Source: Rivibacter sp049446155 | GTDB lineage: Bacteria; Pseudomonadota; Gammaproteobacteria; Burkholderiales; Burkholderiaceae_C | Reading direction: 5' to 3' | Assembly: GCF_049446155.1 (NCBI RefSeq) | Contig: NZ_JBMSEE010000001.1 | Span: 124,001-188,000, forward strand | DNA: 64,000 bases | Part shown: positions 57,601 to 64,000 of the stretch, in pieces | How positions within the stretch are numbered: position 1 is the first letter of the stretch | Layout of the letters: each line of letters opens with the position of its first letter | The notes under the pieces: model-generated | Database searches by the model: none | Told to the model about the DNA's origin: nothing | The model's input: the letters and a program-made list of their open reading frames with translations, nothing else | Program-made: the position numbers and the translations under genes

Positions 57601-57644
57601 GGGCGCCGCCACGAGCGACGCCCCTCAAATCCGCTGTAGAGGAG
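57601..57644 (+). promoter_or_regulatory. possible H-type pseudoknot leader before metY
   Basis: GGGCG (57601-57605) can pair with CGCCC (57619-57623); within that loop AGCG (57614-57617) can pair with CGCT (57632-57635) downstream, and CCTC (57623-57626) with GAGG (57639-57642) at the metY ribosome site. The first and third pairings share one base (57623), so they would partly compete. The layout resembles small SAM-sensing pseudoknots before methionine genes, but no known consensus is clearly matched. Confidence 0.35.
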
Positions 57645-57650
57645 ACCCCG

Positions 57651-58952
57651 ATGCCCGGCGCATCCGATCCCGGCTTCGACACGCTGGCGCTGCACGCCGG
57701 CGCCGCCCCCGACCCGGCCACCGGCGCGCGCGCCGTGCCGCTGCATCTTTCGACCTCCTTCGTCTTCGAGAGCAGCGACCACGCGGCGGCGCTGTTCAAC
57801 ATGGAACGCGCGGGCCATGTCTACTCGCGCATCTCCAACCCGACCAACGCCGTGTTCGAGGAGCGCATGGCCGCGCTCGAGGGCGGCGCCGGGGCGATCG
57901 CCACGGCGAGCGGCCAGGCGGCGCTGCACCTGGCCGTTGCCACCTTGGCGGGTGCCGGCTCGCACATCGTCGCGAGCTCGGCCCTCTACGGCGGCTCGCA
58001 CAATCTGCTGCACTACACGCTGCGCCGCTTCGGCATCGAGACCAGCTTCGTGAAGCCGGGCGACCTCGACGGCTGGCGCGCCGCGATCCGGCCGAACACG
58101 CGACTGCTGTTCGGCGAGACGCTCGGCAATCCGGGCCTGGACGTGCTCGACATCGAGGCGGTCGCGGCCATCGCGCACGACGCCGGCCTGCCGCTGCTGG
58201 TCGACTCGACCTTCACGACGCCGTGGCTGCTGCGCCCGTTCGAGCACGGCGCCGACCTCGTCTACCACTCGGCCACCAAGTTCCTGTGCGGCCACGGCAC
58301 CGTGGTCGGCGGGGTGCTGGTCGACAGCGGCAATTTCGACTGGGACGCCTCGGGCCGATTCCCCGAGCTGACCGAGCCCTACGAGGGCTTCCACGGCATG
58401 GTATTCACGGAGGAGAGCACCGTCGGCGCCTTCTTGCTGCGCGCGCGCCGCGAGGGCCTGCGCGATTTCGGCGCGTGCATGAGCCCGCACACCGCCTGGA
58501 CCATCCTGCAGGGCCTGGAGACGCTGCCGCTGCGCATGGCGCGCCACGTCGACAACACGCGCCGGGTGGTCGAGTTCCTGTCCAAGCAGGCGATGGTCGA
58601 GCGAATCGGCTATCCCGAGCTGCCCGAACACCCCAGCCACGCGCTGGCGCAACGGCTGCTGCCGCGCGGCTGCGGCGCGGTGTTCAGCTTCGACCTCAAG
58701 GGCTCGCGCGCCCAGGGCAAGGCCTTCATCGAGGCGCTGAAGCTGTTCTCGCACCTGGCCAACGTCGGCGACTGCCGCTCGCTGGTGATCCACCCGGCCT
58801 CGACCACGCATTTCCGCATGGACGACGACGCGCTGCGCCAGGCCGGCATCGGCCCGGGGACGATCCGCCTGTCGATCGGCCTCGAAGATCCGGCCGACCT
58901 GATCGACGACCTCGGCCGCGCGCTGAAGGCCGCAGCGAAGGTGGCCGCATGA
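57651..58952 (+). CDS. metY: O-acetylhomoserine sulfhydrylase
   Basis: The ATG at 57651 has GAGGAGAC seven bases upstream. The 433-residue PLP enzyme has FDTLALHAGAAPDPATGARA at the start, RISNPTNAVFEERMAALEGG and the PLP-lysine site YHSATKFLCGHG. The length and N-terminus suit MetY (O-acetylhomoserine aminocarboxypropyltransferase), which makes homocysteine directly from sulfide. O-succinylhomoserine sulfhydrylase (MetZ) is less likely at this length. It ends overlapping the next gene (ATGA). Confidence 0.9.
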   Translation: MPGASDPGFDTLALHAGAAPDPATGARAVPLHLSTSFVFESSDHAAALFNMERAGHVYSRISNPTNAVFEERMAALEGGAGAIATASGQAALHLAVATLAGAGSHIVASSALYGGSHNLLHYTLRRFGIETSFVKPGDLDGWRAAIRPNTRLLFGETLGNPGLDVLDIEAVAAIAHDAGLPLLVDSTFTTPWLLRPFEHGADLVYHSATKFLCGHGTVVGGVLVDSGNFDWDASGRFPELTEPYEGFHGMVFTEESTVGAFLLRARREGLRDFGACMSPHTAWTILQGLETLPLRMARHVDNTRRVVEFLSKQAMVERIGYPELPEHPSHALAQRLLPRGCGAVFSFDLKGSRAQGKAFIEALKLFSHLANVGDCRSLVIHPASTTHFRMDDDALRQAGIGPGTIRLSIGLEDPADLIDDLGRALKAAAKVAA

Positions 58953-59782
58953 AGATCGATCTGCAAGGCCGCAGCGCCTACGCCTACACCGGCGGCCGTC
59001 CGTTCGACGCCGCCCTGCCCTGCGTCGTGCTCGTGCACGGCGCGCTCAACGACCACAGCGTCTGGGGCCTGCAAAGCCGCTACCTGGCGCATCACGGCCA
59101 CTCGGTGCTGGCGGTCGACCTGCCCGGCCATGGCCGCAGCGAGGGCCCGGCGCTTTCGAGCGTCGAGGCGATGGCCGACTGGCTGGTCGCCCTGCTGGAC
59201 GCGCTGGCCGTGCCGCGCGCGGCCATCGTCGGCCACAGCATGGGCTCGCTGATCGGCCTGGAGACCGCGGCGCGGCTCGGCGAACGGGCGACACGGCTCG
59301 TGATGGTCGGCACCGCCTACCCGATGACGGTGTCGCCGACCCTGCTGGACACCTCGCGCGACGATCCGCCGCGGGCGATGGCGATGGACAACGTCTTCGC
59401 ACATTCCACCCTCGCCGCCAAGCCGTCGGCGCCCGGGCCCGGCACCTGGCTGCACGGCGCGGCGATGGCGCTCAAGCGCCGCATGCAGGGCAACTACGCC
59501 GCCCGCCACGGCGGCGCCAGCCTGTTTCACATCGACTTCAGCGCCTGCAACGCCTACGCCGGCGCCGAAGCGGCCGCTGCCCGGGTACGCTGCCCGGCGC
59601 GCCTGGTGCTGGGCACCAAGGACCAGATGACGCAGCCGCGCATGGCCGCCGGGTTGGCTCAGCTGCTGAAGGCCGACACCATCCGTTTGCCGGCCGGGCA
59701 TTCCCTCATGACCGAGGCGCCGGACGGCGTGTTGAATGCGATCTGGACCTTTCTCGCCAACAAGACGGAGGCTGCAGCATGA
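58949..59782 (+). CDS. alpha/beta hydrolase
   Basis: The ATG overlaps the metY stop. The 277-residue protein has the oxyanion motif VVLVHGALNDHSVW, nucleophile elbow VGHSMGSLIGLE (Ser about 97), acid near LVLGTKDQMT and catalytic His in LPAGHSLMTEAPD. Cytoplasmic, substrate unknown. Overlap with metY might suggest a homoserine-ester or thioester role, but this is only by position. Its stop overlaps the DUF962 gene. Confidence 0.85.
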   Translation: MKIDLQGRSAYAYTGGRPFDAALPCVVLVHGALNDHSVWGLQSRYLAHHGHSVLAVDLPGHGRSEGPALSSVEAMADWLVALLDALAVPRAAIVGHSMGSLIGLETAARLGERATRLVMVGTAYPMTVSPTLLDTSRDDPPRAMAMDNVFAHSTLAAKPSAPGPGTWLHGAAMALKRRMQGNYAARHGGASLFHIDFSACNAYAGAEAAAARVRCPARLVLGTKDQMTQPRMAAGLAQLLKADTIRLPAGHSLMTEAPDGVLNAIWTFLANKTEAAA

Positions 59783-60105
59783 GCACGCAGGGCGCGGTCG
59801 ACCCGCATTCGTTTCACAGCTTCGGCGAGTTCTATCCCTTCTACCTCGGCGAGCACAGCAACCGCACCTGCCGGCGGCTGCACTTCGTCGGCTCGACGCT
59901 GGCGCTCGTGTGCTTCGCCGTCGTGCTGACCACCGGCTCGCTGCAGTTCCTGATCTACGGCCTGCTGTGCGGCTACGGCTTCGCCTGGCTCGGCCACTTC
60001 GGCTTCGAGAAGAACAAGCCCGCCTCGTTCAAGCGCCCGCTCTACAGCTTCATGGGCGACTGGGCGATGTACCGCGACATCTGGCTGGGCCGCATCCCGT
60101 TCTGA
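59779..60105 (+). CDS. DUF962 (Mpo1-like) small membrane protein
   Basis: The 108-residue protein starts MSTQGAVDPHSFHSFGEFYPFYLGEHSNRTCRRLHFVG, the typical DUF962 opening with conserved histidines, then two membrane spans (TLALVCFAVVLTTGSLQFLIYGLLCGYGFA) and GHFGFEKNKPASF. Eukaryotic relatives (Mpo1) oxidise 2-hydroxy fatty acids with iron. The bacterial role is unclear. It overlaps the hydrolase gene (ATGA). Confidence 0.88.
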   Translation: MSTQGAVDPHSFHSFGEFYPFYLGEHSNRTCRRLHFVGSTLALVCFAVVLTTGSLQFLIYGLLCGYGFAWLGHFGFEKNKPASFKRPLYSFMGDWAMYRDIWLGRIPF

Positions 60106-60121
60106 TCCGGCGGGCACTGCC

Positions 60122-61495
60122 ATGCACGCCGACGACCGCGTCGGGCACATCGAGCGGCTGGTCGCCGCGATCGACCTGCCGATGGGCCGCTGGGAGCGCC
60201 GCGATGACGGCGAGGCGGTGCTGTGCTTCGTCAACCCGCCCTACCTGCGCTGGGCCGGCCGGCCGCGCGAGGCGCTGATCGGGCGCACGCTGCGCGAGAA
60301 CTACGGCGACAACGCCTGGGCCGCCGCACGCAGCGCCTTCGAGCGGGCTTACGGCGGCGCAACCGTGTTCTACGAACGCCTGCTGACCCACCGCGGCGGC
60401 ACGCCGCGCTGGGCGCGCGTGCAGGTCTTCCCCGACCGCGACGAGCACGGCAACGTCGAGGCGGTCTACACGATCGCCTTCGACATCCATGACGACGTCA
60501 CCGCGCGCGAGACGCTCGAGGCCGCGCGCCGCCGGCTCGATCACTTCACCGACAACATTCCCTACCCGCTGACCTACCTGGACCGCGGCTGCGTGGTGCG
60601 CTTCATCAACAAGGCCTACGTCGAGGCCACCGGCACGCCGCCCGAGGCCATCCTCGGCCGCCACATCGGCGAGGTGCGCGGCGAGCGCCTGTGGCGCGAG
60701 CACTGGCCGTTCTACGAGCGCGCACTGGCCGGCGAGACCGCCACCTACACGCGCCTGGTCGAGCTGCCGCAGGGCGCGCGCTGGCTGCGCACCAGCTACG
60801 TGCCCGACCGCGACGCCAACGGCAGCGTGGTCGGCATCTACACCTCCACGATCGACGTGCACGAGCTCACGCTGGCGCGCGAGCGCCTGCAGCGCAGCGT
60901 CGAGGAGGACGCGGTGACCGGCGTGTTCAGTCGCCGCGCGATCATGGAGCGCCTCGAGGCGGCGCTGCCGCTGGCCAGCGCCGAGGCGCCGGTCGCGCTG
61001 TTCTTCGTCGACCTCGACGGCTTCAAGTCCGTCAACGACACGCTCGGCCATCGCGAGGGCGACCGGCTGCTGCTGGCCGCCGCGGCCGCGCTGCAGTCGG
61101 CCGTGCGCGCCGAGGACGCCGTCGGGCGCTTCGGCGGCGACGAGTTCCTCGTGCTCGCGCGCGTGCGCGACGACGCCGGCGCCGAGGCGCTGGCGCGCCA
61201 CCTGCTGGACGCCGTGCGCGTGTGCAGCGCTGGGCTGCAGGTTGCGCACCGCGTCAGCGCGAGCATCGGCTATGCCCTTGCACCGGAAGACGGCGACCAT
61301 GCCGCGCGCCTGGTGCAGCGCGCCGACGAGGCGATGTACGAGGCCAAGCGGCTCGGACGCGACCGCGTGCTGCGCTGCGCGGTGCTGCGCACCTCGGTCG
61401 CCGCCGGGCCGCCCCAAGGCGACCGGGCCCCCACGGAGGGCAGCGAACGAAGTGAGCGTGGGGGCTCCTCGTCGCCTCAGGCGTCGAGCAGCTGA
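60122..61495 (+). CDS. PAS-PAS-GGDEF diguanylate cyclase
   Basis: The 457-residue protein has two PAS domains (about 15-130 with GRWERRDDGEAVLCFVNPPYLRW, and about 135-260 with VRFINKAYVEATGTPPEAILGRH) and a GGDEF domain (about 265-430) with RFGGDEFLVLARV. The inhibitory RxxD site is present five residues before it (RAEDAVGRF). It makes cyclic di-GMP, which governs pili and surface growth. The last about 35 residues (PPQGDRAPTEGSERSERGGS) are encoded by an interspersed repeat and look low-complexity. Confidence 0.9.
   Translation: MHADDRVGHIERLVAAIDLPMGRWERRDDGEAVLCFVNPPYLRWAGRPREALIGRTLRENYGDNAWAAARSAFERAYGGATVFYERLLTHRGGTPRWARVQVFPDRDEHGNVEAVYTIAFDIHDDVTARETLEAARRRLDHFTDNIPYPLTYLDRGCVVRFINKAYVEATGTPPEAILGRHIGEVRGERLWREHWPFYERALAGETATYTRLVELPQGARWLRTSYVPDRDANGSVVGIYTSTIDVHELTLARERLQRSVEEDAVTGVFSRRAIMERLEAALPLASAEAPVALFFVDLDGFKSVNDTLGHREGDRLLLAAAAALQSAVRAEDAVGRFGGDEFLVLARVRDDAGAEALARHLLDAVRVCSAGLQVAHRVSASIGYALAPEDGDHAARLVQRADEAMYEAKRLGRDRVLRCAVLRTSVAAGPPQGDRAPTEGSERSERGGSSSPQASSS
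61406..61468. repeat. interspersed GC-rich palindromic repeat, copy 4, inside a coding end
   Basis: GGGCCGCCCCAAGGCGACCG, then GGGCCCCCACGGAGGGCAGCG, then GAAGTGAGCGTGGGGGCT. It matches the copies at 18961 and 49643 in block order. It overlaps the 3' end of the diguanylate cyclase gene, which reads through it, and stops nine bases before the end of the convergent YihY gene. Confidence 0.6.
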
Positions 61496-62712
61496 CGCAG
61501 GCTGATGTCCTGGAAGCCGGCGCGCTGCCAGAACGCGCGCACGGTCGGCGTCGGCTCGAGCAGCAGCGCGGCCATCAGCGGCTGCGCCGGCGTGAAGTCC
61601 GGATCGGCCAGCAGCACGAGGCGGGGGTCATCGCCCTCGTCGAGCCGCGCGATCCAGTCGAGCCCGAGCAGGGTCTCGACGATGGGCTCGATCTGCAGCG
61701 GATCGGCGCGCAGGCTCTCGGCCAGGCGCGCGGCGCTCAAACCGTGGGTGGATTGCGTGCGCGCCAGCGCGAGCTGGCGCAGCATCGCGATCGCGAGGTC
61801 GAACTGGAAGCCCGGCGTTTCCGGACGGCGCACGACGCGCATCGCAAGGCTCGGCGCGTAAGCGGCGATCACTGCGCCGAACAGCACGATGACCCAGCCG
61901 AGGTAGAGCCAGATCAGGAAGATCGGCACGGTCGCGAAGGCGCCGTAGATCGTCGAGTAGGTCGGCACCTGGCCGAGGTACCAGGCCAGCCCCTTCTTCG
62001 CCAGCTCGAAGCCGACCGCGACGAACAGCCCGCCGGCCCAGGCGTGGACCCAGCGCACCGGCGTGTTCGGCACGTAGTGGTAGAGCGAGGTGATCGCTGC
62101 GGCCAGCAGCAGGAACTCGATCACGTTGAGCAGGAAGCTCACGCCGCCGGGCAGCGAGCCCACCACGCCGCGCGAGGCCGAGATCGCGTACGAGGTCATG
62201 GTCAGGCTGATGCCTAGCAGCAGCGGCCCGAGCGTCGCGGCGGCCCAGTACACGAGCACGCGCTGCGCGATCGGCCGCGGCTTGCGCACGCGCCAGATCG
62301 CGTTGAGCGTGCGGTCGATCGTCAGCATCAGCGCCAGCGCGGTCAACACCAGCACCACCAGGCCCAGCGTGCCGAGCCGGTTGGCCTTGAGCGCGAACTG
62401 CGTCAGCGCACCCAGCACCGGCTTGGCGATGTTGTCGGGCACCAGGCTCTGGATGAAGTACTTCTCCAGCGCGCCCTGGAAGCGCGAGAACATCGGAAAG
62501 GCGGTGAAGATCGCCAGCGTGACGGTCGCCAGCGGCACCAGCGCGATCGTGGTCGTGAAGGTCAGGCTGCTCGCGGTGAGGCCGAGGCGATCCTCGCGAA
62601 AGCGCTGCCGCAGCGTGCGCATCGTTTCGAGCCAGGGCCAGGAGGACAGCGTTTGCGCAAGCCGCGCGAGCCGCTCGCGCAAGGGCACTCGCAGCGCGGA
62701 AGGAACATTCAT
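61477..62712 (-). CDS. YihY/BrkB family membrane protein
   Basis: I took the ATG at about 62712 (MNVPSALRVPLRERLARLA), giving 411 residues; another ATG lies 12 bases upstream. The family core has FREDRLGLTASSLTFTTTIALVPL, six membrane spans and GAFATVPIFLIWLYLGWVIVLFGAVIAAY. A soluble C-terminal part (about 290-411) may be a winged helix (LSAARLAESLRADPLQIEPIVETLLGLDW). Once named ribonuclease BN, its activity is not established. It diverges from the DUF2069 gene with almost no gap. Confidence 0.88.
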   Translation of the reverse strand: MNVPSALRVPLRERLARLAQTLSSWPWLETMRTLRQRFREDRLGLTASSLTFTTTIALVPLATVTLAIFTAFPMFSRFQGALEKYFIQSLVPDNIAKPVLGALTQFALKANRLGTLGLVVLVLTALALMLTIDRTLNAIWRVRKPRPIAQRVLVYWAAATLGPLLLGISLTMTSYAISASRGVVGSLPGGVSFLLNVIEFLLLAAAITSLYHYVPNTPVRWVHAWAGGLFVAVGFELAKKGLAWYLGQVPTYSTIYGAFATVPIFLIWLYLGWVIVLFGAVIAAYAPSLAMRVVRRPETPGFQFDLAIAMLRQLALARTQSTHGLSAARLAESLRADPLQIEPIVETLLGLDWIARLDEGDDPRLVLLADPDFTPAQPLMAALLLEPTPTVRAFWQRAGFQDISLRQLLDA

Positions 62713-62731
62713 GCTGGCTATCATGCCAGCC

Positions 62732-63127
62732 ATGTCTGGAGAGAACGCCATCGGTGCCGAGGCGGCGCATGCGCCATCGTCGATCGAGTTGTCGCGCCGG
62801 CTGGCGCTCGTGGCGCTGGTTGCGCTGATCGCGCTCGGCCTCGCGTGGGAACTGTGGCTCGCGCCGACCGGCCGCGGCACGCTGGCGATCAAGGTGCTGC
62901 CGCTTGCGCTGGCCCTGCCCGGGCTGTTCACGCGAAGGCTCTACACGTTTCGCTGGCTGAGCCTGCTGGTGTGGCTCTACGTCGCCGAAGGGCTGGTGCG
63001 CGCGACCAGCGAGCCGGCACCGGGTGCGCTCCTGGCGCTCGTCGAGGTGGCGCTCGGCGTCGCGCTGTTCGCGGCCTGCGGCTGGCACGTGCGCGCGCGG
63101 CTGGCGCAAGCGAAGCGGGAGGCTTGA
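62732..63127 (+). CDS. DUF2069 membrane protein
   Basis: The product of about 131 residues (start MSGENAIGAEAAHAPSSIEL) has about four hydrophobic spans (LALVALVALIALGLAWELWL, then IKVLPLALALPGLF, LLVWLYVAEGLVRA and VALGVALFAACGW), as in DUF2069 proteins. Function unknown; by position it may share an operon with the FAD-linked oxidase that starts four bases after its stop. A basic tail (RARLAQAKREA) follows the last span. Confidence 0.8.
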   Translation: MSGENAIGAEAAHAPSSIELSRRLALVALVALIALGLAWELWLAPTGRGTLAIKVLPLALALPGLFTRRLYTFRWLSLLVWLYVAEGLVRATSEPAPGALLALVEVALGVALFAACGWHVRARLAQAKREA

Positions 63128-63131
63128 GCCC

Positions 63132-64000
63132 ATGGCCTTGATCGAAGAACTGCGCAGCGCCGTCGGCACGGCGCACGTGCTGACCGAGGGCGACCTCTCG
63201 GCCTGGGAGCTCGACTGGCGCCGGCGCTGGCGCGGCCGCGCGCTCGCTGTGGTGCGGCCCGCCTCGACCGCCGAGGTGGCTGCGGTCGTGCGTGCCTGCG
63301 CCGCGCACCGCGTGCCGCTGGTGCCGCAAGGTGGCAACACCGGCTTGGTCGGTGGCGGTGTGCCCGACGACAGCGGCGAGCAGGTCCTGCTCAGCCTCAC
63401 GCGGATGAACCGCGTGCGCGAACTCGACCGCGCCAACGCGACGATGACCGTCGAGGCCGGCTGCGTGCTGCAGGCCGCTCAGGAAGCGGCCGCAGCGGCC
63501 GGACTGCTGCTGCCGCTGTCGCTGGCCGCCGAAGGCAGCTGCACGATCGGCGGCAACCTCGCGACCAACGCCGGCGGCACGCAGGTGCTGCGCTACGGCA
63601 CTGCGCGCGCGCTGTGCTTGGGGCTGGAGGTCGTCACGGCCGCCGGCGAGGTCTGGAACGGCCTGTCGGGCCTGCGCAAGGACAACACCGGCTATGACCT
63701 GCGCGACCTCTTCGTCGGCAGCGAAGGCACGCTGGGCGTGATCACTGCCGCCACCTTGCAGCTGCAGCCGCAGCCGGCCGCGCGCACCACGGCACTTGCC
63801 GCCTGCGCGTCGCTCGAGGCCTGCGTCGCGCTGCTGGCGCGTGCGCGTGCCAGCCTTGGCCCGGCGTTGACCGGATTCGAGGTGATGAATGCGTTTTCGC
63901 TGGCGCTGGTCACCAAGCATTTCCCGCAGCTGCCACGCCCGCTGCCGGCGGCGCCGTGGACGGTGCTGCTGGAGCAGTCGGACGCCGAGGGCGCGGAGCA
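63132..64000 (+). CDS. FAD-linked oxidase (D-2-hydroxyglutarate/D-lactate dehydrogenase type), partial
   Basis: The gene begins with ATG at 63132 and runs off the right edge, so only about 289 residues are visible. The FAD-binding domain of the vanillyl-alcohol-oxidase type is clear: VVRPASTAEVAAVVRACAAH, PQGGNTGLVGGGVP (about 67-80), EGSCTIGGNLATNAGGTQ and the DNTGYDLRDLFVGSEGTLGV motif. It oxidises a 2-hydroxyacid with FAD as cofactor. It seems to be in one operon with the preceding DUF2069 gene. Confidence 0.88.
   Translation, partial: MALIEELRSAVGTAHVLTEGDLSAWELDWRRRWRGRALAVVRPASTAEVAAVVRACAAHRVPLVPQGGNTGLVGGGVPDDSGEQVLLSLTRMNRVRELDRANATMTVEAGCVLQAAQEAAAAAGLLLPLSLAAEGSCTIGGNLATNAGGTQVLRYGTARALCLGLEVVTAAGEVWNGLSGLRKDNTGYDLRDLFVGSEGTLGVITAATLQLQPQPAARTTALAACASLEACVALLARARASLGPALTGFEVMNAFSLALVTKHFPQLPRPLPAAPWTVLLEQSDAEGAE

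Noticed and set aside
57601..57650. SAH riboswitch before metY
   Set aside because: The leader lacks the conserved core and length of the SAH riboswitch, so only an unclassified pseudoknot candidate is kept.

Overview
The window is a high-GC chromosomal segment that reads as a betaproteobacterium of the order Burkholderiales, probably near the Rubrivivax/Leptothrix/Methylibium group. The basis is inference from gene content and order: a PAS-LuxR regulator beside scoAB, an aat-bpt N-end-rule pair, an intracellular PHA depolymerase, a Mla-like operon with a STAS-permease, a glycine-riboswitch gcv operon and a Gts-type sugar transporter behind a TctDE-type two-component system. No rRNA, intact tRNA, CRISPR array or recognisable transposase was found.

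Positions 1-4037 look like the far end of an integrated genomic island. The region is less GC-rich than the rest and carries mostly unrecognised genes: a C-terminal fragment, a truncated frameshifted gene, a 45-residue membrane peptide, a minus-strand cassette headed by an AlpA-like DNA-binding protein, and a 316-residue orphan. It ends in a 47-bp copy of the 3' part of a tRNA-Asn gene (3991-4037), followed by a tRNA-type terminator. The intact tRNA and the integrase should lie to the left, outside the window.

Positions 4100-19000 are core chromosome: an alpha/beta hydrolase beside a decayed phosphoribosyltransferase, a large lipoprotein, a four-gene lipid-transport (MCE/Mla-like) operon, a DedA-rhodanese protein, a hybrid histidine kinase, aat-bpt, scoAB with a divergent PAS-LuxR regulator, a thioesterase and YceH. 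Positions 19000-28130 hold an SDR enzyme divergent from ETF-ubiquinone oxidoreductase, then the type IV pilus minor-pilin operon pilE-fimT-pilV-pilW-pilX-pilY1, whose first ribosome-binding site lies in a predicted hairpin.

Positions 28150-35390 form a glycine catabolic unit: a tandem glycine riboswitch followed by gcvT, gcvH, gcvP, a threonine-aldolase-family lyase and sdaA. Together these would turn glycine into one-carbon units and, through serine, into pyruvate. Positions 36300-42820 hold a TctDE-type response regulator/kinase pair and a four-gene glucose/mannose-type ABC importer (gtsABCD-like). Positions 42900-50550 hold an S41 peptidase, a TldD/TldE-type protease pair with a cupin gene, a GST, PHA depolymerase and a tandem universal stress protein. 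Positions 50600-56400 hold an RND efflux pair and chorismate synthase. Positions 57000-64000 hold a CBS protein divergent from metY, an overlapping metY-hydrolase-DUF962 run with a diguanylate cyclase just behind it, a YihY/BrkB membrane protein, a DUF2069 protein and the start of a FAD-linked oxidase.

The non-coding signals most worth attention are the tRNA-Asn attachment scar, the hairpin over the pilE ribosome-binding site, the long structured linker in the glycine riboswitch, a possible pseudoknot leader before metY, several palindromic operator candidates, and a family of short GC-rich repeats that sit against stop codons and in one case extend a reading frame.
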